Translations under genes and position numbers: made by a program
Notes under the pieces: model-generated
Seen by the model: only the letters and a program-made list of their open reading frames with translations
What the model was told of the DNA's origin: nothing
Databases searched by the model: none
From: Xestospongia bergquistia
Taxonomy: Eukaryota > Porifera > Demospongiae > Haplosclerida > Petrosiidae
Direction of reading: 5' to 3'
Length of the DNA: 64,000 bases
Assembly (NCBI GenBank): GCA_963965975.1
Contig: OZ014411.1
Span: forward strand, 23,915,249 to 23,979,248
In this document: piece after piece, positions 25,975 to 36,300 of the stretch
How the letters are laid out: each line of letters begins with the position of its first letter
Position numbering within the stretch: the stretch's first letter is position 1

Positions 25975-26830
25975 TACAGAAATTTTATCACAGTTGTCGC
26001 ATAACCAAATGTAAGATCTTTTTTTAATGACCTCTTCTGAGACTTGCACACAAACATCAATATGGTACCATTCAGAACAAGTGCTGCATTGAATCATCTT
26101 TAAATCTTTGATCTCTGGCATCCGATATTTGCAATATACTGGTGTCTTTACAATATTGATGATTTTATGGACCTTTCGACCAACACGTCTTGTAGTAAAT
26201 TTATTTAAGCAGCTGTGTAAGTGGTCTCTCATCTTTCGTTGCTCAAATGTATATCTACTTGGATCATCTCCCATAACAATCACTGATGCAAAAGTCAGAG
26301 CAAAGAGACCACAATCTGATGAGCCAACTTGTGACTGGTAATACCTATACCTTTAAAGATAAAATGAAACTTAGTGAGTAAAAACAGATAAGACTGACAT
26401 ACCTGATGTTGATTTCTCTATGAGTGGGTGGCAAACAAACAATTGTTGCAATTTTTCTTTGAAGTGATGAACTCATTGCAGGTGGTCACATCCACAAACC
26501 AAGGTCACATCCATATGTGGAGATAGTCACCCAATGATCATATCCTGTATGTAACACTTGAACAAATGGAGACCTTTGAATATCAAATGCTAGAGTTTGT
26601 CCAAGATTGGTATCTTGTAACCCATTGCAGAGAGGAAAAGATGTTGCGATGAGTCTTTGTGATGCATTTACAATGGTATCATTCAACCACTCCCCAGATA
26701 ATAGAATATGTTCATCAGCCTTTGATAGCTTCTGTACCCACATACTCTCTACATTCATTATGTCTCGTAGATCAACCTTATCAATCTGCTCACTGTTATT
26801 TGCTACCTCTTTCAGATTTGCTAGCTTAGC
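25975..26830 (-). pseudogene. Ulp1/SENP-like (C48) cysteine protease with PHD-like tail, probably element-derived
   Basis: Reading from about 26830 down: LSKADEHILLSGEWLNDTI, then GYDHWVTIS (catalytic His), then after one in-frame TGA (near 26487) and a short intron (about 26350-26401), QVGSSDCGLFAL with the active-site Gln and Cys, and MRDHLHSCL. The last ~50 residues have paired Cys and His (CSTCSEWYH, WLCDNC) like a PHD or related zinc finger. Such proteases are common in metazoan DNA transposons. The stop codon and the lack of other element parts argue for a pseudogene. It faces the Death-LRR gene head to head. Confidence 0.7.
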
Positions 26831-27018
26831 CTTCAGTCGTATTTTTGTAGTAGTTAGTTATGTTTGGAATTTACTCATTGTTATGATACAAATCATATGA
26901 CTATTTGCCAAGGATAAAGAAGAACACGTACCTCTGTCCAGTAAGTAAATTGCTTTAATAACTGAGATTTTTATTTATAATTACATTTTTTTTAAAAATT
27001 CAAATATTTTAGGCTAAA

Positions 27019-28907
27019 ATGGCTACTGGAGATAGTTCATTTGATGAGATATTAAATGGTGAGCCAACTTTAGCTGAGTTATGTGCAGATGTTCCTATCA
27101 GTACTAACTGGTATATAATGGGAACACAACTTAAACTTAATATCAGAAAATTAAATGAAATTGAAGATCTATCCAAGCCTGTTCCTTACAAAGTATCAAA
27201 GATGTATGAACTGTGGCTGGATACTAACCCCCAAGCTACAAGGAGACAAATTCTGGAGACATTAAGGATGGAATCGATTTGTCAAATGAGTCTAGCTCAG
27301 CAATATGAGACAAGGTTAAAAGAGCACATTTCTATTATTGGTTAGTGACTTATGACAGTGTATAAAGTTATGTTATTAACTTATTACAATATAAAGCATC
27401 CAGATAAATTCCTAATGAAACAAGTGCTAGCTTACAACCTGTAATAACAATTATGGCAAATACATTACAATTGACTAGACATAAGACTGTTAATAGTACA
27501 TATGATTACATTCTATAGCTACTGATAAAGTATTAGTAAAGAAACAAAAAGAGATTGAGAAAATGACAAGAGTGATAGAAGGTAAGTTATAGTAATGTTA
27601 GTAGTACATATACCATGTACAGTTAGACAAACAAAAAGACAATGAGATGCTGCAAGAAAAGATAACATCACTAACTTTACAGTTAACGGAGAGAGATAAA
27701 CAGATTACTCAGATGATGGAGAACATGAAAAGTAAGCAACTACTAGACATTCTGTTATGTCTGTTTAGCTCTACAGTCTCAGGTGGTACAGTTACGTGAT
27801 AAAATTAAAAGTAGTGATCCTCAGTTAAGTCAAAAGTTTAAGGAGGTACTAACTAACCAAGAAGAGTCATCATCAGATGACAAACTAACTCAAGAAGAAC
27901 CAGCTGACAGAGTGGATGATAATGAAACAAAAGACATCATATGCCATGTACAGTTAGACAAACAAAAAGACATTGAGATGTTGCAAGAAAAGATAACATC
28001 ACTAACTTTACAGTTGTATCAGAAGAATAGTAAGTTTGAGCTAATATGAATACTGTAATGCTGTAATCTTGTGAAAATACTAATGTTACATTGTAGGCCT
28101 GCATCATGATAATATAGTCAATGTGTTCTAACATATTAAAATAATGTAACTATTATTACTATTATAACTATTATTAAAGTTAATAACTATTATTAAAGTT
28201 CATTTTGTAGATTTGTTTATATTCATACATTGTTGCTATAGCCTTCTTAGTTAAGCTTTGATAGTCATAGTTGAGCATGTTAGAGTGTGTGTATAGCTAT
28301 TGTTGTGTATGGAAAATATTATGTATTAACTATGTTTTATATAGGGGAGACTGGAAGTGTTAAGTGGACTAGTGATAATGTTACACTTACTTCATCTACT
28401 GTGGTGGAATGTAAAGAAGTGATATGTCAATTAAAGAGAAAACAACACACAACATGGAGGATTAAACTTACGTCATTATCTCCACAAAGCTTACTAACAG
28501 TATTAACTGATATTAATGAATGTCAAGTGAGGAGACTTGTTATAGTGAACAATTATTTTGATAGTAATTGTGTAAGTCAATTAGTGCAAGTAGTAACTTA
28601 TAACAAAACAATGGAGAACCTATTTCTTATCTCCTCGCCTCTCTTACAAGATACTTACCAGTTACTAACAACTGCTCTAACTAATAATAAAGTAATCAAG
28701 ATATTATACTTGTGGCATGACAATAACATTAGTGATAAAGATATACCTCATCTCTCTCATCTTATCACTAATAATAAAACGTTGCAATCACTTTATCTCA
28801 CTGACTGTCCTAATATTACTAAATTTGGTAAAAAACAATTACAAGATGTTTGTGCTAAAAATAATAGTTTGAAGCGTTTGTCCATTAATGACAATATACT
28901 CCGTTAA
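27019..28907 (+). CDS. Death domain, coiled coil, LRR protein
   Basis: Five coding exons: 27019-27340, 27519-27581, 27627-27731, 27769-28029, 28345-28907; about 437 residues, all internal introns phase 1. An AG just before the ATG suggests a 5' UTR exon upstream. Residues ~15-107 look like a Death domain (NWYIMGTQL, YELWLDTNPQATRRQILETL, AQQYETRL). Residues ~108-250 are a charged coiled coil; DKQKDNEMLQEKITSLTLQL occurs in exon 3 and almost exactly again in exon 4. The last exon has a short KWTSDNVTL-type region followed by ribonuclease-inhibitor-like LRRs (LFLISSPLLQDTYQLLTTAL, LYLWHDNNISDKDIPHL). It is related to the genes at 44505-47209 and 47349-51169 on the other strand. Likely a cytoplasmic adaptor or sensor. 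There is no NACHT or other catalytic domain. Confidence 0.8.
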
Positions 28908-29590
28908 TTATTAGTTATTTTTGTGTATTGTTGTTATATTTTTCACTAAAAAATATCTTGATTATTTTAATGAAGAAGTATATCTTCCAACTTGTCCATC
29001 CACCAACCATTTCAGGAATGCAGTAAGGTTAGCATTTTCTGAAGATAAAATAGCAGATGTCAATGGTCTTCTTTTTAGGCAATCAAGCATAAGCACCCTT
29101 ATCTGCATTCAGAGTCCTCTATCCCACCCTTTTCATAGGACTACTTCCACACTCTCTCTTTGTCTGAGGAAAATGTTGCCAGGAGAATTCGATACTTTTG
29201 GTCTACATGTGGACCAGATGGATACAACTTGTCCTGATAAATATATACCCGTCATATGTTGCTAGTGGAACAATGGAAGCAGGAGCAGTAGCTAGAGGAG
29301 AAGAATTAGAATAAATACTCTCATTTTAACTCCAACCACTTCTTTACTCCATTGGCAATAGAGACCTTAGGATTTGTACGACCATCAACAACATTCCTTT
29401 TTAAAAGATTTGGGTCATCACCTCAGACAGTGTTCTGGAGAGGAGAAATAGTATTTATATTTTCTCCAAAGTTTGTCTGTGGCAGTGCAAAGAGAGAATA
29501 TGGCATTAGTGCTGGGTACCATTGATTACTCAACTAACCTTTGTCTTTGCACTGACTTCTAAACCCTAACTCATAAGTTATAATCCTCTC
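28908..29590. other. No gene recognised downstream of the Death-LRR gene
   Basis: A 114-residue open frame at 28921-29265 has no recognisable motifs and starts directly after the LRR gene stop. It may be 3' UTR or degraded element sequence. Confidence 0.4.
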
Positions 29591-29955
29591 TAGTGTCTGG
29601 TGTATTTGTTATTGATGTTTTTATTGGATATTTAGTTTACTATCATGTTTTACTGTACCATGATAATACCTATAGTTATATTAAGACAGGGCGGGTCAAC
29701 ACAAGGTATACTTATTACTATAAATCATCTGATAATATTGTAAATTATCTTAACAGGTGCAGTGTGACAAATCCAAGATCATTCAGTTTTAGCATAAAAT
29801 GAGACTTCTTATACTTCTCATTTTCTGTTGACGGACGACACATCACTGTCAAGCATTGCATGACTGCTACAAATAACTGTAGTGTTAACAAGGAATATGT
29901 TGACAAAAGATGCTGCTGTGGAAATGAATGGCATTTACTAAATAGTTGTTAATAT
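29590..29955 (+). pseudogene. Upstream region and exon 1 remnant of a secreted-mosaic paralog, inverted
   Basis: The plus strand carries, in inverted orientation, the flank found at 9905-10010 and 12185-12290 (ACCATGATAATACCTATAG, AAGACAGGGCGGGTCAACAC) followed by an exon-1-like piece (CQALHDCYK, then VDKRCCCGNEWH in a second frame). Broken by frameshift and stops. Confidence 0.75.
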
Positions 29956-30179
29956 ATGCTAGTACATTAAATGTATTAAACCTGATGGATTTTCTTAGTA
30001 AGTACTTGTATAATTATAGCAGGTTTTAATGTGTCACTAGTCTATACACACATTTTTAATAAATCCATATGTTTTCAAAACTCAATACCTTGCGAAAATA
30101 TAGATTCATATCCAGAGTCATACCATTGTATGAAACTAGCCCATTGTGTGTACTAATAGTGACATACTGTTTCGAGAAT

Positions 30180-31050
30180 TTATACAGTTGAATTGATTAG
30201 TATGTTCCAGGTCCAGAAAATGTTGTACCACTGTACAGAGATACAAACAAGTTGTCCATAGATGGAAGATGATAGGTATTACCGTGTTAGTCTTTGTAAT
30301 GTTATAGTTCCCACATATCCTGACAGCCCGTCCTTCTTGATAACTAGGATAAATGGAGCTGCCTAGTTTGAGAATTGTACAGATTCAATAACACTGTCTT
30401 TCTCCAGGTGGTCTAGCTCTCATTCCACTTTGGATCAGATAGTATAAACTATTTCTCTGGATCTGAAAAATTTAGGCTTGACATTTGGCATTAGGTATAA
30501 CTTGGCATTAGCATCATTAACCTTCATCTTTGAGAATAATATTATGTTTGTGTTTGTTAGGACCGTTTGCAAACTTGAACTGGATGGAAGCGTAACCTAT
30601 AATTATATAATTGGTCCAGCTGATGCTAGTCTAAGGTAAAAGTGTTCTAACCAGTCACATCCCGTTAGTCTGGGTCTATTAACAGCTACTACCAGAGGAC
30701 TTTGTGTGTAGGCAGCTTCCACTTCAATTGATCTTTCAAATTTGAACTTCTCCCCAGTGCAAGTTTTCAACTTAGCATTGCTATGCCTCAATGGTGGAGC
30801 AGCTCGACAAGGACATACACTCTAGTACGTAGCCTTTCTAGTAATAGATAGAGTTGCACCTGTATGTATTTCCATTGGTAACTCTATGATGTTTAGTGAC
30901 ATATTGACTATGAGAGGATCAGCACCATAACTTGCTGGAAATTATACAGTTGTAAATTCAGGGATTTGCTCTTCGTGCAACTCTTTTAGTATTTTCTTCA
31001 AGGAAAACCTCAAAAGGAAATGATCAAAGTATGAACAACCACTACTGTAG
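30180..31050 (-). mobile_element. Ty3/Gypsy-type LTR retroelement pol remnant
   Basis: On the minus strand an aspartic-protease-like part (about 30600-31000) contains MEIHTGATLSI, where the usual catalytic Asp of DTGA reads His, then LKTCTGEKF and LTGCDWLEHF. A reverse-transcriptase N-terminal part follows (about 30190-30480: HLEKDSVIESVQFSN, VIKKDG, a MDNLFVSL motif). Stops and frameshifts interrupt both parts, and no RNase H or integrase was seen. A decayed retrotransposon fragment of the host genome. Confidence 0.75.
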
Positions 31051-32235
31051 CCAAAATTAGACAGACAGGCACTAAAAATTGCTATTATCCTAATTGATGA
31101 ATTTTCAAATATTTTAAAAGTTAAAATTTGCAGAAAAGCTATATATTATAATAATTGCAACATAATGTTTTGATTTTTTTTAATTTGACTTTTTGGAAGT
31201 TTAAAGATGAAAACACTAATTTTAGAAAATAAAAATTAATACTGAATTTGGCTTTAAATTCGAAATAGTGTTTTCAGTGTTATGTTAATTAGACTAGATT
31301 TTTTTAAACAAGCCTTGCTTTTCATGCATTTTATGGAAATATTTGAAGTAAATGGAAATCTTGGAGAGAAGCTGCAGATATTCCAGAATATTCCAGATGA
31401 GCACATGTATGTATTGTACGTGTGAGCATGTTTTGAGTTAGATCTGTTCTGAGTTTTGTACAAGTTGACTCTCTTATTTCCTTTATATTTATTATTATAT
31501 GTTGAACCTATCTCGGCCAGGTTACAACAATAATTATGCGAAAAAGGTTGTGCTCGAATGTAAGACATACATACATGTATAAACACTATGCAACTTCAAT
31601 TAATAAGATGAAAATTTTGAGCTGAATATAATTTATGATAAAACAGAATTATTGAGTAGTAAAAAGTAACGAGTCTAAGAAAATAAAAATTCTGAAATGC
31701 TAAGAGCACTAGTACTAGTAGTTTGTCTTAGTTTATAGAATCTATATAGACTTTATCGACATATGCATTAGAAATGTCGAGGATACATGCATGAAGCATG
31801 AAAGTACTGTTTTCAATTCTTCTTGTTTTTCTTGTCTTGTTTCGTCTCACCTCATCTCGTCTTGTTTTGTCTCATCTCTTGTCTTGTCTACTCTCCTTTT
31901 CTCTTTTATTGACATTGTTTTGGAATTTTAATATCTTATATAATCAGAGATATATTCCTGGACTAACTTTTAATACTTATAATAATATTATATATATATA
32001 ATATAATAGGAACCTAAGGTAAAAACTTCAATACTGAAGTAACATTACAGTGTAATACCAAGTATATAAAAATGAAAATATAATATAGGTAAAGGTAGAG
32101 GTTACAGTATAATAAGCATTTACACAAAAAGGGGTTGGGATTAGTTTTATAAATACATATAGTATGATATGTAAACAATATACAGAGCTATACATACTGA
32201 TTAAATATTTGGACAAGCATTATATAATATTATAA
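31050..32235. other. Non-coding stretch with a CTCATCTCGTCTTGT-like short repeat
   Basis: 31050-31400 is the part mirrored at 25230-25560. 31822-31910 is a pyrimidine-rich stretch of TCTCATCTC and CTTGTCTTG variants. No gene is recognised. Confidence 0.5.
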
Positions 32236-32414
32236 AGGTGATTTGGTTTATAAAAATGTTTTAATAAAAATCCCACAATTTAAGTATAAAATCAGAAAAT
32301 ATTATATATCATGTATAAATTGAAACATATGGTGTTTGTGATTGTGTTTTGATGTTATGTTAGATGCTAACAATACATATATATAGCAAATATCATTCAG
32401 TTCATGTATGTTGT

Positions 32415-32852
32415 CTATAATTTAGTTAAAATAGCAAATAGAAAACTGTAACAATAATAAAGTATAAACATCCATAACAAAAACATAAAAAACGATTTGT
32501 TGTGTACTATTGCTATCACAACAAATATTAGAAGCACACAACAAGTCCAACTTTGAAAACTTTCTAGATCTGATGAAAAGCTAACTTTTGAATCTCTTCT
32601 CTTTATACGATGGGGTTTCTCGCAATCTTTGCAATGATCAACTTGATTTCCTAGATCAACGGAGCTTCGCTTACATTTGCGGTGTCCATCACTAAAATCT
32701 GAAGAGTTGCTGTCCACAGATTGCCTTTTACAGTGTGATCTTTTGTAACATAGCCGATCCTCAAACTTCAATGGGTTAGTGTTTTTGTCTAACAGAGAGG
32801 AACGCTTTCTTTTAGTAAAACAGTATTGCTACAGTTTGTGTTATGGGAAGAC
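32415..32852 (-). pseudogene. Frameshifted copy of the small two-helix membrane protein
   Basis: From about 32815 down to the stop, the frame matches the 12615-13073 protein closely, including both hydrophobic segments and the end FLFAILTKL. The 5' end is broken. The ancestral ATG region (MSSHN, 32850-32852) is followed by a net 7-nt deletion relative to unit 1 and then a TAG. No in-frame ATG precedes the conserved part; the longest frame opens at a TTG (32771). The last ~118 codons are intact, so the loss may be recent, or a different start may be used. Confidence 0.7.
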
Positions 32853-33305
32853 ATATTGACGTTTCACACCCCTAATTTGTAAAGCCTCGCCCAAATGCAT
32901 GTGTAAGGACGTGTGTAAAAAACAAACATTAAGAGAAAACATCTGTTTCCACTTTAAAAGTTAACTACTTTAACATTAAGAGAATTTTCTAAAAATTTGT
33001 AGCTAGTTGCATGAACACAGTTGGTTCTTCAAATCAAACAAACTCTTGTTGGTTGTGTTTCTTCAAAGATTTTTTAAACTTTAAAGTCTTTGGCAGCCAT
33101 TTACTTGTAACAAATTCAAACAGTTGCTGTTTGTCTACAAAGTTTTATATCTGCAGGCACTATTGTGGTTATTATTGGAAAAGGGAGTGTCAAAAATACT
33201 GGGTTATAAATGACTTAATAACTACTAAATTAAAATTATATACTATAGTACAAAAAGAAAGTAACCAAAAACATGGCTTACATAATTATACTACAATATA
33301 CTTCA

Positions 33306-36300
33306 TTAATGAAATCCTCTGATATAATCATGATTTAATAATTCAGTGGCAGTAGGTCTTTTATTTGAATCAACAGTGAGACATTTCTCAACAAAATCAA
33401 TCAATGAAGTTCCAAAAAAAGCTCTTCTCAATCTGACAATCTAAAGTTAAAGAAAATCATGAATTAAGCATAACTTAATATGTATTAAATATATTTGGCA
33501 CTTAAATTTTTGGCGAACTTATTAATAAGGATTAATAGTTGCAAGGACAATTATAATTATTGGAGATTTTCACAAAAAAGATTATATAATTTAAAGTATT
33601 ACTGTCACAACTATAGGATAATAAAAGCACATTTCTTTATGCTGGCTTTTTATAACCAAAAAAACAGACATTACTACATTACTACAGGTACATTATCCTT
33701 CCCTCTATCCTGGCATCCATCCATTCAATCATCCATTAATCCATCCATCCATCCTCATAGACATACTGGTAATATCTTGTGGATATCAGATTCTATAACA
33801 CATGGTTCAGATTGTCTATAAGTAGTTATTCCATGTTTTTCTAGAATAGACTGTTTTTGTTGATCTAACGATTGAGATGTTTTAATAGACTGGTTAACTG
33901 AGAGCAATAATGTTCCAATCTGTAGACACATACACATATATGTAATGTAACTACACTTCAAACCTATATATATGTGTTATACATGTATATCTCTATGAGG
34001 TGAAAAATGGTCATCATAGTGCATGCCTTTTTGTGTCATTTGGCTTATAGGGTGCCAAATAGGACAAAAAGCCTGCATAGTGTATATGCACTCAATTTTA
34101 ACAAATAATTCAGACCTCTTAATAATAATTTGGAGCTCCTATTTATTTATAAGTTACAGAAGCCAAGGACAGACATTCCAATTCTTATTTCTTATTTCTT
34201 CCGTGAACGTTCATGTATTTAAAAATTCCAGTTAACAACTAGTTGATGAGTTCAAATTTCTTATTCCTTATTCCATTTTTGGTACATATGCCATTTCTAG
34301 GCTTTTCTTGTTACTTAATAAAACATGGAATGCCAGTACCACGAGCTGTCTCTTAGAATCCAGCATCAGTGAGATGTTTATAGTTGGGTTGGTTTCCTGA
34401 TTTTGGTTGTATATTGTAGATCTGTTATTTATGGAAGCCAAGGATGGACATTCTAATTCCATATAACCCTCTTCAATTAAAAAGGAAATAGAAATTGGAA
34501 TATCCATCCTTAGCTTCTATAATAATTTAGAGATCCTAATCATAATTCAGATCTCCAGTTTATAATTTGGACCTCATCATAGGCATGGCTTTTTGTCTCA
34601 CTTGGCCCCAAAAAATATACATCATGGTTCAGAAGTCTATACTATTTATTGTTTGATGTATGGATGTATTAAGAGCACCTTCCATACTTCATGACCACAA
34701 TCACAAAGCATACAATAAATTATAATTATAATGTTTTATAACAATTTTATTATTGTATGTGCTTTATCATAGTGGGTATGGTGTTCAAGAAATTCTGTCA
34801 TCATGTTTTGTTTCTTATTAGTAGTAGATGATTCTTGTAACATTAGCACAATATTATAGATAACAATATACCATTCAATATTTATTCTACTTACATTACT
34901 GAATACAAAACACTTTGCTTGAGGTTTTTACAGACTTGAGCAGGGCCTTCTAATTAATTAACAAGCTGGAATATTAAGACTTTTTGAAAAGAAAAGCAGG
35001 ATTGCACAAGACCACACCCATCACTATTGATCAATTTATATATGGAGAGATTTTTTTGTATGCCTACCAACAGGATAGATATAATCCTTGTGTTATAATG
35101 TTACTGTTATAGTTATATGATCAACTGACACCAACTGACTAAATCATACTATTTTAGTTGTAAACCCTCTAATATCCCTCAAGCTTACTTTCCACGCTAC
35201 GTAGTAAACTCTAAGTTTTATGATTTAGACAACTAAAACAGTTTCCATGTACATATTTTGGCATTTGAAAAAATTATAATGTGATAATACTTGCTAAAGT
35301 GTCTCAAAATTAATTCTCAAAGTAAAACAACATATCATAATGATTCAAAGTGTAGTAGTGTTCTTGTACTAAGTTCATCCATAATTACATGACATGATGA
35401 ACAAGATGATCCATTTCACTTTTTTTCACACTAAATTATGTTATATTAATAACCTCACCACTCTATTAGCATGATGTCATAATTTACATACATATATAAC
35501 TTCTCTGTTTTTATTAAGACACTCTCTAGATATTTCTCTCCCTCATATATCTGGCAACACGAGACTAGCTTTCTGGATATGATCAATAATGTACAAGGAG
35601 TGCCTTTGATATGCCAAGACATCAAACAACAAGTATCATTATCTCATTATCATCATGTAAATTATTTGTAATCACATTGGTCATATGTATGTAATTAGAA
35701 TGTTGACTCACTTGTGACAAATGTTTGGGTCCATCTTCATTGAGAGTTAACGAACACATCAATAGACCAAAGCTACAAAAAGAAAAATAATTATATATTA
35801 ATATATATTTGGATAATTCAAAAGTATAAATATCCACTGAGAGGAAACCATATCATCAATACAACAGAGAATATAACATGAAATATAATGTACCACCATT
35901 TTTTGGTCAACCAGAAGAATATTATATATGTATAATATGCATAGTTTACCTAAAAATATCAGCTTTAGTAGACAATGATGTCATTAAATCAGGATTATTG
36001 GATACCATATGTATAAATCCTTCTGGTGACTTAAATCCCATTGTACCAACAGGTAATATATGGTATGTTCTGTCAGTTGTAGTATAAATGTCTTTAGATG
36101 AACTCTTTGGTGGATCAGGTTGAAGAGATCCATCAGGATTTAACTCAAGACTAGCATCAAAATCTGACAGCATCTAATGAAATAAAATGACATAGTTTGT
36201 TTACTCTACAAATACCTTATAATATTCAATGAGTAGCATTATTTCAGGTTCCTCAAATTATAACTAACATATTGGCAATTACATAAATCATAGTTATTCT

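Noticed and set aside
27623-27626. First AG as acceptor for exon 3 of the Death-coiled-coil-LRR gene
   Set aside because: Joining at 27623 in phase 1 gives a TGA within eight codons; the AG four bases downstream restores the coiled-coil frame.
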